This document shows positions 1 through 8,147 of a stretch of 64,000 nt of DNA, one piece after another (the stretch's first letter is position 1; every line of letters begins with the position of its first letter). The notes beneath the pieces are model-generated. The model searched no databases. It saw nothing but the letters and a program-made list of their open reading frames with translations, and had not been told where the DNA came from. Location: the NCBI RefSeq assembly GCF_000964225.1, contig NZ_BAMZ01000082.1, positions 62,001 to 126,000 of the forward strand. The letters run 5' to 3'. The position numbers and the translations under genes were made by a program. This stretch comes from Acetobacter syzygii. GTDB taxonomy: Bacteria; Pseudomonadota; Alphaproteobacteria; Acetobacterales; Acetobacteraceae.

Positions 1-738
1 GGCAAGGTGCGGCTGGTTAAAATCAACATAGAAACAAACCGCGCACTGGCAGGCCAATTGGCACAGGCAGGCCTGCCGCTCCAGTCCATTCCTCTGGTTG
101 CCGCTTTCTGGAAAGGGCAGATTCTGGACATGTTCCAGGGTGCCGTGCCCGAAAGTGAAGTGAAAAAATTTGTAGAAACCCTGCTAAAGGCCAGCGGAGG
201 CGGCACCTTGCCTGCAACCGAGCAGCTACACGAAGCCGATGTGGCCATGGAAACCGGACGCCCGGCAGAAGCCGCCGCCATGTATTCCGCAGTCATTGGT
301 GAAGAACCGGAAAACCCCAAGGCTTGGGGTGGCCTCATCCGTGCCATGCTGGCCCTTGATGACGAGGAGGCCGCCGCCGCCGCGCTGGCTGACGTACCAG
401 CAAAAATTACAGAGGCCCCCGATGTAGCCGGTGCACGGGCTGCACTGGAACTTAAAAAGGAAGGTCGTCAGGCGGCAGAAGCCATGGAAGGTATTCGCGC
501 ACGGCTAAACGCCAATCCTGAAGATTACGAGGCCCGCTGCGAACTGGCGACAGCCCTGAACGCGGCAGGCAAACGCACGGAAGCCGCAGACGAGCTGCTT
601 CACATCATCAAGATTGACCGTGAGTGGAAAGAAGGTGCGGCCCGCCAGCAGCTTCTGCGCTTTTTTGAAGCATGGGGGAACGAAGACCCCGCCACGCAGC
701 AAGCCCGCCGCAAGCTCTCCTCCCTCCTGTTTTCCTGA
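1..738 (+). CDS. Thioredoxin-like co-chaperone (CnoX/YbbN type), 5'-truncated
   Basis: The reading frame is open from the first base of the window, so the gene begins upstream and only the last 245 residues are visible. The first ~65 residues match the second half of a thioredoxin fold: the cis-Pro segment SIPLVAAFWKGQ, then the last helix. The catalytic CxxC region would lie upstream and cannot be assessed. The rest is alpha-helical and Ala/Glu-rich with TPR-like repeats (for example NPEDYEARCELATALNAAGK), the layout of CnoX/YbbN holdases that pass clients to GroEL or DnaK. The LON-domain and Trm112-like genes follow directly, a common alphaproteobacterial neighbourhood. A GTG at base 7 exists, but starting there would cut through the thioredoxin fold. 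Family is well supported; the specific chaperone role is inferred. Confidence 0.85.
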   Translation, partial: GKVRLVKINIETNRALAGQLAQAGLPLQSIPLVAAFWKGQILDMFQGAVPESEVKKFVETLLKASGGGTLPATEQLHEADVAMETGRPAEAAAMYSAVIGEEPENPKAWGGLIRAMLALDDEEAAAAALADVPAKITEAPDVAGARAALELKKEGRQAAEAMEGIRARLNANPEDYEARCELATALNAAGKRTEAADELLHIIKIDREWKEGAARQQLLRFFEAWGNEDPATQQARRKLSSLLFS

Positions 739-817
739 TCTGACCTTGCCAAGCGCTGCCCCCCCTTTTTCTGATGAAGAGGATGATGTTCCCCGCCGCA
801 TTCCACGGTTGGGGGAC

Positions 818-1459
818 ATGACCTTGGCGGATATTCCGCCAGAAATGGGGCTTTTCCCGCTTAGTGGTGTACTGCTTCTGCCACGGGGCAAACTCCCGCT
901 TAATGTGTTTGAACCCCGTTATATTGCCTTGGTTGAGGATGCTCTGGCATCCCACCGGCTTATCGGTCTGATTCAACCACGCTGGCAGGAAGATGAGGAT
1001 GAGGATAACGAGGCTCCTCCCCTTTATTCCATTGGATGCCTCGGCCGCCTGACCTCCATGACCGAACGGGCAGATGATACTTATGCCATAACCCTGACAG
1101 GTCTGCTGCGCTTCCGGCTTCTGCGGGAGACAGGGTTACGGAGGGGATACCGGGTGGCCCGGATTGATGTATCCTCCTTTGCGGGGGATCTTAACGAAAT
1201 TCCCTCCGAACCGTTTGATAGGGCCCAGCTTCTAAGCTCACTCAAACATTATTTTCAAAAAAAAGGGCTGAATGCGCGCTGGTCCCTGATAGAACAGATG
1301 GACGACAGCCTGCTTCTGGTCACTTTACCCATGATCTGTCCTTTCCCTCCGGCGGAAAAACAGGCATTGCTGGATGCAGAAAATCTGACGGACCGTGTGC
1401 GGGTACTGCAAACACTGCTAGACTTGTCTGGTCCGGAACAGGAAGGCCCTCCTTCCTGA
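818..1459 (+). CDS. LON substrate-binding (N-terminal) domain protein
   Basis: Encodes about 213 residues consisting only of the Lon-protease N-terminal substrate-binding domain (PF02190). The hallmark opening LFPLSGVLLLPRGKLPLNVF is followed by EPRYIALV and the YSIGCLGRL and GLLRFRL strands. There is no AAA+ or protease part, so this is the stand-alone family of unknown biochemical role, not Lon itself. I chose ATG 818 because it lies 11 codons before the domain and follows a purine run. The frame stays open further upstream (TTG at 746, ATG at 614), but those would give a Pro/Ser-rich tail, and 614 would overlap the preceding gene by 125 bases. It is probably co-transcribed with the thioredoxin-like and Trm112-like genes. 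Confidence 0.8.
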   Translation: MTLADIPPEMGLFPLSGVLLLPRGKLPLNVFEPRYIALVEDALASHRLIGLIQPRWQEDEDEDNEAPPLYSIGCLGRLTSMTERADDTYAITLTGLLRFRLLRETGLRRGYRVARIDVSSFAGDLNEIPSEPFDRAQLLSSLKHYFQKKGLNARWSLIEQMDDSLLLVTLPMICPFPPAEKQALLDAENLTDRVRVLQTLLDLSGPEQEGPPS

Positions 1460-1482
1460 TTACATAATGTGGGAACCGTTTT

Positions 1483-1668
1483 ATGTCTGATACAGCTCCG
1501 CTTGATCCGCGCCTTCTGTCCATTCTGGTTTGCCCGGTAACCAAAGGTCCGCTGGTTTTTAATGCACAGACCAATGAACTGATTAGCGAAAAAGCCGGAC
1601 TGGCGTTCCCCATCGTTGATGGTATTCCGGTTATGCTGCCAGATGAAGCACGCCGTATTGAAGGCTGA
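1483..1668 (+). CDS. Trm112-like / UPF0434 small protein
   Basis: A 61-residue protein with the conserved core [20 protein letters not shown], then [18 protein letters not shown]. This is the Trm112p/YcaR (UPF0434) signature. In eukaryotes Trm112 activates several methyltransferases; the bacterial role is unclear. Only the first Cys of the zinc-type pair (VCPV) is present, as in many bacterial members. It begins 23 bases after the LON-domain gene, suggesting one transcript. Confidence 0.9.
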   Translation: MSDTAPLDPRLLSILVCPVTKGPLVFNAQTNELISEKAGLAFPIVDGIPVMLPDEARRIEG

Positions 1669-1702
1669 TTGACGTTTTTTTCCCTCTGCTTCGGACCTGC
1701 CC

Positions 1703-2098
1703 ATGCTTCTGGGAAAAAAAAACAGCCTTCTTGTTGGTAGTCTGCTCCTGCTGGGCCCCCTGCTAACAGGTTGCCACCATCTGATTGAGGGAGATGATAT
1801 TGATCTCCCTCCCGAACGGCCAGGCCGCTTTTTGCCAGAAGCCGCACCAGCAGAGGCGCGGGCCGCACAAAGAGATGTGGAACGGCAGGAAAAACTGGAA
1901 GCAGCGCAGGAAGCCGCAGGCATAAAAAAGCCTGATACACCACCAAAACCCGAAGACCATTACGAAGTTCTGCCGCCAATGTATGATGGTGGCGGCACAG
2001 CCGGGCCAATGCGCACGGAAAATGGCCACACCATTACGCCACAGGCTCAGGCTGTGTACGGCAAGCAGGACGATACCCAGACGCAAAAATCCAAGTAA
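1703..2098 (+). CDS. Putative outer-membrane lipoprotein, unknown function
   Basis: 131 residues. The N-terminus is a lipoprotein signal: basic KK, a Leu-rich core and the lipobox LLTGC with Cys at about residue 23. The mature part is hydrophilic, Ala/Glu/Pro-rich and probably disordered. It has a helical stretch around residues 45-75 and a conserved-looking tail (HYEVLPPMYDGGGTAGP) near the C-terminus. I do not recognise a domain. It lies 34 bases after the Trm112-like gene and just before a convergent exporter gene. Secretion and lipidation are well supported, function is not. Confidence 0.75.
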   Translation: MLLGKKNSLLVGSLLLLGPLLTGCHHLIEGDDIDLPPERPGRFLPEAAPAEARAAQRDVERQEKLEAAQEAAGIKKPDTPPKPEDHYEVLPPMYDGGGTAGPMRTENGHTITPQAQAVYGKQDDTQTQKSK

Positions 2099-2107
2099 TG
2101 CGCTCTG

Positions 2108-3340
2108 TTACTCATATCCTTCGTGCTGGTCAGATGTTCTGCGCCGTAACAAATCGCCTATGGCCATACCGATTACGCCGGTCATCATTCCCACGGCAGT
2201 GGGAATGGCTCCCCCTCCGGGCAGAAGCCCCACCAGAACACTGCTCAATGAACCAAAGCTGAACTGCATGGTACCCAGCAGGGCAGATGCACTCCCCGCC
2301 TGATGCCCATGCCGGGAAAAAGACATGACTGTGCCATTGGGGCCAATAAACCCCAGCGCACCCGTCATCCCCACAATAAAGATGCAAGTCAGCCACGGAT
2401 GAGCCAGCCCCACAACACCGGTTAGCGCCAGCGCCACAAACACGCACCCCAATGCAAAGGCCCATAGAATGGCCCCTTCCAGCAAGGCTGGCATGGACAC
2501 ACGGTGTATCAGCCGTCCATTAATCTGGGTACCCAGAATAAACGCCGCAGCATTAGCCCCAAAAAACAGACCAAACGCCCCAGCCGAAAAATGCAACGTC
2601 TGCTCAAACAGAACAGGGGCACTCCCCAGATAGGCAAACATAACAAATGTGGAAAATGTTGTGATCAGCGCATTGGAAAAAAATACCGGCTCCCGCAGAA
2701 TACTCCGGTAGCGCAACAGAATTTCCACCGGGCGGAAACGAATACGCTTAGCAACGGCCAGCGTATCGGGCAGCATCAACATAACACCAATAATGGCAGC
2801 CACGCCATACAGCGCACCAATCCAGAATATCCAGCGCCAGTCACCAACTTTTAGAACCAGACTCCCCAGCCCCGGAGCAAGAACAGGCATAACACCAAAA
2901 ACCAGCGTTAACTGCGCCATAATGTGCGCACCTTTTTTGCCGGTTGCCACATCCCGCACAATAGCACGGGGAATAACCGCACTGGCGGAACCACCAAATG
3001 CTCCGATAAAACGAAACAGACAAAATAAATGGTACCCACTTGCCAGAGCGCACCCAACAGAGGCCAGAGCATACACCCCAAGCCCAACGACTAACGGTCC
3101 CTTGCGCCCAAAACGGTCCGACAGAGGTCCTTGCGAGAACTGACCAAATGCCAGCCCCAAAAACCAAGCCCCCAACGTAAACTGGGCCGAACCGGGCCCT
3201 CCCCCCAGATCCCGCTCAACAGAGGGAAATGCGGGTAGATACATATCTGTTGAAAGTGGACCTATGGCCGTTACCAGCCCCAGCAGAAAAATCAGCCGGA
3301 AAGGAAGAGTAGGCGTCTGGGGGGAAGAAGGGGCTGTCAT
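2108..3340 (-). CDS. Bcr/CflA-family multidrug efflux MFS transporter
   Basis: About 410 residues with twelve hydrophobic segments. It carries the drug:H+ antiporter 1 signatures: TDMYLPAFPSVERDLG after helix 1, GPLSDRFGRKGPLVVG (MFS motif A) between helices 2 and 3, and RFIGAFGGSASAVIPRAIVRD in helix 4-5. These are typical of Bcr/CflA exporters (bicyclomycin, chloramphenicol, sulfonamides, sometimes cysteine). It probably pumps small toxic compounds out of the cytoplasm using the proton gradient. I use ATG 3340; an in-frame ATG at 3430 would add 30 hydrophilic residues and lies just downstream of a terminator. The substrate cannot be told from the sequence. Confidence 0.85.
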   Translation of the reverse strand: MTAPSSPQTPTLPFRLIFLLGLVTAIGPLSTDMYLPAFPSVERDLGGGPGSAQFTLGAWFLGLAFGQFSQGPLSDRFGRKGPLVVGLGVYALASVGCALASGYHLFCLFRFIGAFGGSASAVIPRAIVRDVATGKKGAHIMAQLTLVFGVMPVLAPGLGSLVLKVGDWRWIFWIGALYGVAAIIGVMLMLPDTLAVAKRIRFRPVEILLRYRSILREPVFFSNALITTFSTFVMFAYLGSAPVLFEQTLHFSAGAFGLFFGANAAAFILGTQINGRLIHRVSMPALLEGAILWAFALGCVFVALALTGVVGLAHPWLTCIFIVGMTGALGFIGPNGTVMSFSRHGHQAGSASALLGTMQFSFGSLSSVLVGLLPGGGAIPTAVGMMTGVIGMAIGDLLRRRTSDQHEGYE

Positions 3341-3441
3341 CTCTTGAATACCAGAGGAAGAATTGTCACTCTTCTCCCGTCCCTTAGGTTTTGTCCACCA
3401 CCTAAAACCGGGCACCTCCTGTTCAGTCATCGTATCCCAAC

Positions 3442-3472
3442 AAAAAAGGCTGCCGGAATAACCGGCAGCCTT
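3442..3472 (-). terminator. Rho-independent terminator of the Spy-like gene
   Basis: An 11-base perfect stem (3446-3456 with 3462-3472) and a 5-base loop, followed on the minus strand by a run of T (complement of the A run 3442-3447). It lies 10 bases past the stop of the minus-strand Spy-like gene, and so separates it from the exporter gene downstream. Confidence 0.9.
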
Positions 3473-3482
3473 GGCCAGAGAA

Positions 3483-4022
3483 TTACTCTGCTTTAGGGGC
3501 CTGTGCGGCCTCGGGCGGTGGGGGCATTTTGCCACCACATGCCGGCGGCGGACCGGGCGGATGATCTGGCTGCTCTGCAATCTGTTTGAGTTGCTTTTTG
3601 GTCAGAATATCGTGAATCTGGGCTTCAACCTGCAAACTATGAAGAGCATGCTGTGTGTGCAGGGCACTGATCTGCTGTTCCAGGTCCTGCAATTTAGCCT
3701 GATCAACCGGACCGGGTGTTGTCAGCACGGTACGGATCTGATCCTGCAGGGCATGGGCCTGCTCCATGCCTGCCTTTGGATCTTCAGGCTTGTTGGCATC
3801 CAGAACGGCCTTGATCTTTTTTTTCTGGGAGGATGTCAGCTTGAGTCCTTCCAGCCTTAAAATATGTCCACCCGGCCCCGGACCATGGTGCATACAGCCA
3901 CATTCCGGCGGAGGAGGCGGCGGGGCACCAACTGGAGAGGCAGCCTCGTCAGCTCGTGCCGCAGCACCAGAAAAAGCTGCAAGGCCCATAACCAATGTTG
4001 TTGCCAGCAATGCTCTTTTCAT
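3483..4022 (-). CDS. Spy/CpxP-like (LTxxQ) periplasmic protein
   Basis: About 179 residues with a Sec signal peptide (MKRALLATTLVMGL... cleavage near ARA/DEA). A Pro/His/Cys-rich patch (PPPPPPECGCMHHGPGPGG) comes next, then a helical domain with the LTSSQKKKI motif of the LTxxQ/Spy-CpxP family. Members are periplasmic chaperones or envelope-stress and metal-responsive modulators. The Cys/His patch and the Pro/Cys tail suggest possible metal binding, which is inference. ATG 4022 is chosen over the TTG one codon upstream because GAAGG lies 8 bases before it. It has its own terminator, so it is probably monocistronic. Confidence 0.75.
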   Translation of the reverse strand: MKRALLATTLVMGLAAFSGAAARADEAASPVGAPPPPPPECGCMHHGPGPGGHILRLEGLKLTSSQKKKIKAVLDANKPEDPKAGMEQAHALQDQIRTVLTTPGPVDQAKLQDLEQQISALHTQHALHSLQVEAQIHDILTKKQLKQIAEQPDHPPGPPPACGGKMPPPPEAAQAPKAE

Positions 4023-4501
4023 CAATTCTGCCTTCGTTTCATATCATCTCTGCAAAGCGGCCTGCGCTCTGCCTGTTGAGAACTGTGGCATCTGGATATG
4101 TCTGAAAAAAGGCAAATATGCCTCCGACTATGGCACGGATGCCTCTGTTACCTTATTCATCCACCTAATTTTTTCTATGCTGGCTACGTTTATGGGCTAA
4201 CCGCACCATGTTTTTGTTCAGTTGCCAGACAGCCATGCCGCAAACATTTGCGATGCAAAAATTCGCTCTTTCCATCCCACGATTTCTGGCGTTGCCAAGG
4301 ACTCCACTTATGGCCAAGAAGGCGACATAGCGCACTTGTTGCAAACCATCTCATGGCATTCTCCCTTTATTGCTTCGCCATTTTATCATGCTCAGGGAGC
4401 AACATTTACCCCAACCCAAGCATTACAAGAAATTTTAAAGGGAGAAACGGAGTCCAAGCGCTAAGAGAAAACGTGTTTTTCAGAGGCTTAGGAAGAAGAA
4501 C
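4023..4501. other. 479-base intergenic region, no convincing gene
   Basis: Lies between the Spy-like gene and tRNA-Ala. A plus-strand 80-codon frame (4222-4464) exists but has no recognisable composition, domain or clear ribosome site. The promoter for the minus-strand Spy-like gene should lie at its left edge. I see no strong repeat or terminator here. Confidence 0.5.
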
Positions 4502-4577
<76 letters not shown>

Positions 4578-4676
4578 ACTGTTCTGTCACACATTGACCT
4601 GTGACCACGTCAAGCAGTCACGCTGTGTGTGTTGAGCCTCTTACAACCTCCTGAAAATGCTGACAACCCCTAATTT

Positions 4677-5291
4677 TTAATCAGACAGCACTTTCATATC
4701 CCGCAACGCAGCTATAAGTGGCAACAGGGGCAACCCCTGAATGGCAAATGCGTCTCCTTCTATATGAGAAAATAGCTGAATGCCCGGCCCCTCCAACCTG
4801 TAAGCTCCAACAGAACCAAGGCAGGCACCAGCTTCCACACTCAAATAATGTTCCAAAAACGTGTGTGAAAACATCCGCATGGTCAGTTTTGGTTCAGCCA
4901 TATGCCGCCACAGGATCTGCCCATTCCGGCACAGAACCACCGCCGTATGTAAAACGTGCGTCTTTCCTCTTAACTGAAGCAATTGCTGGCGGGCACCATT
5001 CAGCCCCTCTGGCTTGTCGTACCATATTCCCTCGCAGGACAGCATCTGATCTGCACCGATCACAAGCGTATTAGGCTTTGTAACAGACAGAGCTTTTGCT
5101 TCGGCCAGACGCAGAGCAACCGTAGCAGGTGACCAGTTCTGCTCTTGCCCTGTTTTCTTAAGACAGGACTCATCCACGGCGGAAGCTTCAACCCCAAAGG
5201 CCAATCCGGCATTTTGGAGAATACGACGTCTGGCTACAGAACCACTTGCCAGCAGCAGTTTGTCTGCTCTGTTCTGTATTGGAGTCGGCAT
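4677..5291 (-). CDS. maf: Maf-family nucleotide pyrophosphatase
   Basis: About 204 residues with the Maf/Ham1 fold signatures: LLASGSVARRRIL at the N-terminus, DESCLK, VIGADQMLSCEG, DKPEG, and the SVGAYRLEGPG segment near the C-terminus. Family members hydrolyse non-canonical or modified nucleoside triphosphates to monophosphates and can act in septum control or house-cleaning. Here the usual TxD catalytic motif reads ADQ, as in the YceF-like subgroup. ATG 5291 is used; a GTG at 5309 would add six residues. It is transcribed away from the candidate replication origin, with hemE on the other side, an arrangement also seen beside the Caulobacter origin. Confidence 0.88.
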   Translation of the reverse strand: MPTPIQNRADKLLLASGSVARRRILQNAGLAFGVEASAVDESCLKKTGQEQNWSPATVALRLAEAKALSVTKPNTLVIGADQMLSCEGIWYDKPEGLNGARQQLLQLRGKTHVLHTAVVLCRNGQILWRHMAEPKLTMRMFSHTFLEHYLSVEAGACLGSVGAYRLEGPGIQLFSHIEGDAFAIQGLPLLPLIAALRDMKVLSD

Positions 5292-5677
5292 TAGTACTAA
5301 ATCGGTCACGCGAACGAGTCTCTTTCAGATACTGGTCAAAAAAGGGCCTGTGAGTACTATCCTGAGTACCGGGGTACATGTGGATTGTACGGAGTTCAGA
5401 ACATGGCCGTACCGAGTACCGGGCACAACCTGCAACTCTCATGAACCGGTGAGTTGTACACAGGGGTGGTTGGATGTTTTCTGGATAACCTCAAAAAGCC
5501 TTTATTTTGCAAGGGTCTTGAAACTGTACACACTGTGGGAAAGATGGGGTACATTTTTGGAATGCCGGGTACCCCGTTATCAACAGTACCCTCATACTTC
5601 ATCAAACCTTTTTCTTTCTTTTTTTATAGGAAGAGGGGCGTGGACAGCGCGGACAAAGACGTGCAGGACTGCTGCTC
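5292..5677. other. oriC: Candidate chromosomal replication origin (oriC)
   Basis: This non-coding gap between divergent maf and hemE carries origin-like features. DnaA-box-like 9-mers are TTATCAACA at 5577-5585, TTGTACACA at 5454-5462, CTGTACACA at 5524-5532 and TTATCCAGA (minus strand) at 5480-5488; each of the first and last differs from TTATCCACA at one base. AT-rich tracts at 5491-5510 and 5599-5630 could be the unwinding element. Twelve GTAC tetranucleotides lie in 5294-5589. Genes known to sit beside the alphaproteobacterial origin (hemE, maf, and parAB with parS within about 11 kb) surround it. Hand counts of a few 60-base lines agree with a GC-skew change here. Activity is inferred, not shown. 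Confidence 0.7.
5294..5589. repeat. Cluster of 12 GTAC tetranucleotides
   Basis: GTAC begins at 5294, 5354, 5366, 5374, 5387, 5409, 5416, 5456, 5526, 5549, 5569 and 5586. About one would be expected by chance in this length. Frequent contexts are GAGTACC, GGGTACA/C and TGTACA. Two sites lie in the palindromes TTAGTACTAA and CGGGTACCCCG. Spacing is irregular, so this looks like an array of protein-binding sites and not a tandem repeat. Confidence 0.8.
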
Positions 5678-6757
5678 ATGACAACGCAAACACACATTCC
5701 CGCCGCCAAACGTCTGCTGAGAACTCTAAACGGGGAGGCTCTGTGGCCCCCGCCAATGTGGTTGATGCGACAGGCTGGGCGGTTCCTGCCAGAATTCCGC
5801 GCCATGCGTGCTCAGGCAGATTTTCTGACCCGTTGCATGACACCCGACATTGCAACTGAGCTTACGTTGCAGCCAATCCGCCGCTTTGGCATGGATGGTG
5901 CAATCCTGTTTTCAGATATTCTGATTCTGCCATGGGCTATGGGTCAGTCCCTGGAGTTTGTGGAAGGAACAGGCCCCGTTCTGGGAGCGATCCGTTCCGA
6001 GCAGGATTTGAATGCGCTTGATCCAGCCCGGATTGCGGAAGCAACAGCCCCTGTGCTGGAAACCCTCTCTCGGTTGCGCAAAGCCGTGGATGGGCCAGAA
6101 AGCATTGGCGCAGCCAAACCGGGTGCAACAACATTGCTTGGTTTTACCGGTGCGCCGTTTACTGTTGCCTGTTATATGGTCGAGGGGCGTGGCTCGCGTG
6201 AGTTTTCTGTAACGCGGAACATGGCTTTTTCTGAACCGGCTTTGTTTGACCGGCTTATGGCCTTGTTGACCGAAACAACGGCAACCTACTTGTGTGCCCA
6301 GATTGAAGCTGGGGCAGAAGCAGTTATGCTCTTTGATTCATGGGCTGGGTTACTGCCACCTTCTGAATTTCGCCGTCATGTCATTCAGCCCAGCCGACAG
6401 ATTGTCCAGACTATCAAAGCTCGTTATCCGCATGTAAAGGTTATTGGTTTTCCACGTTTGGCCGGGGTTATGGCTGCTGAATATGCGCGCGAAACAGGCG
6501 TGGATGTTCTAGCGCTTGATACTGGGGCAGATATGGCAATTGTGCGCAATATGGTGCCAGAACATTTGGGGCTGCAGGGGAACCTGGACCCTGTTTCCGT
6601 TCTTGCCGGTGGTGAGGCTATGCGGCAGGAAGCCCTGCGTGTGCGTGAAGCCGGGCGGGGCCGTGCCCACGTCTTTAACCTCGGGCATGGTGTTCTGCCG
6701 CAAACACCTGTTGATCATGTGGCGGATCTGGTTCGCACAGTGCGGGAAACTGCCTGA
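5678..6757 (+). CDS. hemE: Uroporphyrinogen decarboxylase
   Basis: 359 residues, full length. It decarboxylates uroporphyrinogen III to coproporphyrinogen III in cytoplasmic haem synthesis. Signatures are WLMRQAGRFLPEFRAMR near the N-terminus (printed sequence WPPPMWLMRQAGR), ILFSDILILPWAMG with the essential Asp, GFTGAPFTVACYMVEG, and NLGHGVLPQTPVDHV near the C-terminus. The ATG is 11 bases after an AGGA. The stop overlaps the next start (TGATG), so the HAD gene is translationally coupled. Its promoter must lie within the candidate origin, as reported for Caulobacter hemE. Confidence 0.97.
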   Translation: MTTQTHIPAAKRLLRTLNGEALWPPPMWLMRQAGRFLPEFRAMRAQADFLTRCMTPDIATELTLQPIRRFGMDGAILFSDILILPWAMGQSLEFVEGTGPVLGAIRSEQDLNALDPARIAEATAPVLETLSRLRKAVDGPESIGAAKPGATTLLGFTGAPFTVACYMVEGRGSREFSVTRNMAFSEPALFDRLMALLTETTATYLCAQIEAGAEAVMLFDSWAGLLPPSEFRRHVIQPSRQIVQTIKARYPHVKVIGFPRLAGVMAAEYARETGVDVLALDTGADMAIVRNMVPEHLGLQGNLDPVSVLAGGEAMRQEALRVREAGRGRAHVFNLGHGVLPQTPVDHVADLVRTVRETA

Positions 6758-7449
6758 TGTCTACAGCGCTTTCTCAGGTTTTTCGCGGGCCGCTCAAACT
6801 GGTCATTTTTGACTGCGATGGTGTGCTGGTTGATAGTGAGGAAGCCTGTTGCCGCCTGTGTGCGCAAGCTGCACGGGATGCCGGGTGGGATGTTCCTGAC
6901 CATCTGGCAGTGCAGACCTTTTCGGGCATGTCTTTGGCAACCATTCAGCCCATGATTGAGCAGCACGCAGGCAAACTGCTTGGTCCACAGTGGGAGCCGA
7001 CCATGCAGCAGCGCTTTGTAGCGGCTATGAAAGAAGGCGTGGAGCCTATTATGGGTGTCCATGCCATGCTGGATGCCGTGCAAAAACTGGGTGTTCCCGT
7101 AAGGGTTGCATCCAATTCCTCCTGCGAGGAAATGGATGTGAAATTTGCCGTAACCGATCTGGCTCCGTATTTTAAAGGTCGTATCCATTCCGCACGAGAT
7201 ATGGGAATACCAAAACCCCGTCCGGATGTTTACCTGAAAGCTGCGCAGGCAGAAGGTGTTCTGCCGTGCGAATGTGTGGTGCTGGAAGATAGTGACCCCG
7301 GAGCCCAGGCAGCTGTTAGTGCCGGTATGGCATGTGTTATGCTGAGGCCGCCTGAAAAATCGATACCAGATTGGAAAGGTCTAGAAAGGATAGAGAAGTT
7401 ATCGGATTTTCTAGATATTCTTTCCAAGTTGGTCAAGGATAGTTCATAA
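6757..7449 (+). CDS. HAD-superfamily phosphatase (Gph/phosphoglucomutase-like)
   Basis: 230 residues of a HAD subfamily IA hydrolase. Motif I is FDCDGVLVDSEE, motif II lies in VASNSSCEEMD, the Lys is in IPKPRPDVYLKA, and motif III is CVVLEDSDPGAQAA. The helical cap lies between motifs I and II. Substrate is unknown; relatives act on phosphoglycolate or sugar phosphates. It is coupled to hemE by a 1-base overlap and ends at the first base of hemJ, so the three form an operon. Its link to haem synthesis may be positional only. Confidence 0.88.
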   Translation: MSTALSQVFRGPLKLVIFDCDGVLVDSEEACCRLCAQAARDAGWDVPDHLAVQTFSGMSLATIQPMIEQHAGKLLGPQWEPTMQQRFVAAMKEGVEPIMGVHAMLDAVQKLGVPVRVASNSSCEEMDVKFAVTDLAPYFKGRIHSARDMGIPKPRPDVYLKAAQAEGVLPCECVVLEDSDPGAQAAVSAGMACVMLRPPEKSIPDWKGLERIEKLSDFLDILSKLVKDSS

Positions 7450-7901
7450 TGGTTTTTGACGTACTTCTTCCGTGGGTCAGGTGGTTTGTTGCCTTCCATA
7501 TTATGTCTGTTATGGCATGGATGGCTGGGTTATTTTATTTACCTCGTCTGTTTGTTTACCATTGTCAGGTCAAGGTTGGCTCTGCGGAAAGTGTGCGATT
7601 TAAAATTATGGAACGTCGCCTTCTTAAGGCTATTATGATTCCGGCCATGTGCTCCAGTCTACTTTTTGGTGTTCTGTTAGTGTTAACACCTGGTTCTGTT
7701 GATTGGAGTGCAGGTTGGTGGCATTTAAAACTGTTTTCTGTTGTCATGATGTTTGCATTTCAGGGTTTTTGTGGCCGGTGGTGTCGTGAATTTGCGTGTG
7801 ACAACAATCAGCATTCCGAAAAATTCTATAGAATAGCAAACGAAGTTCCAACCATTCTCATGATGATTATTGTTATTATGGTTGTTGTAAGACCTTTTTA
7901 A
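7449..7901 (+). CDS. hemJ: Protoporphyrinogen IX oxidase HemJ
   Basis: 150 residues with four or five hydrophobic helices, matching the UPF0093/HemJ family: FHIMSVMAWMAGLFYLPRLF holds the conserved His and Arg, followed by KIMERRLLKAIM, WWHLKLFSVV and the C-terminal NEVPTILMMIIVIMVVVRPF. HemJ oxidises protoporphyrinogen IX to protoporphyrin IX in the inner membrane, using a bound haem and probably the respiratory chain. It replaces HemG/HemY in many alphaproteobacteria. It sits two genes after hemE with a 1-base junction. Confidence 0.93.
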   Translation: MVFDVLLPWVRWFVAFHIMSVMAWMAGLFYLPRLFVYHCQVKVGSAESVRFKIMERRLLKAIMIPAMCSSLLFGVLLVLTPGSVDWSAGWWHLKLFSVVMMFAFQGFCGRWCREFACDNNQHSEKFYRIANEVPTILMMIIVIMVVVRPF

Positions 7902-8057
7902 GACCTGAAAATTCTTTGTTTTTTGAAAAGTGGTTAATACGCTCTAATTGAATTGGAGCTTACGGAGTAGAGATGCTCTGTTACAATGCGTGCTGACTGA
8001 TAGAGACGGAATATGAGTGTGTTATGCAGGCATGATGCACGACTGTCCGGATTTTAA

Positions 8058-8100
8058 AAACATATGCAAAAATTATGGATTGTTTTTTTTGCATATGTTT
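8058..8100. repeat. 15-base perfect inverted repeat upstream of the LOG gene
   Basis: Arms 8058-8072 and 8086-8100 are perfectly complementary (core CATATG next to an A or T run), with a 13-base spacer. It ends 47 bases before the LOG-family start. It could form an AT-rich hairpin (attenuator or leftover terminator of the hemE operon, since a T-run sits in the right arm) or bind a dimeric regulator. Confidence 0.65.
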
Positions 8101-8147
8101 GAATTGATGAAATTTAAAGAAACAGTTTAACAAGGAGAAGATAGCTG

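Noticed and set aside
4222-4464. 80-codon plus-strand frame in the Spy-tRNA gap
   Set aside because: No ribosome site, no recognisable composition, and it sits alone between a minus-strand gene and a minus-strand tRNA.
5260-5859. 199-codon plus-strand frame over the candidate origin
   Set aside because: Runs into hemE in another frame and has a low-complexity translation; the hemE frame is certain.
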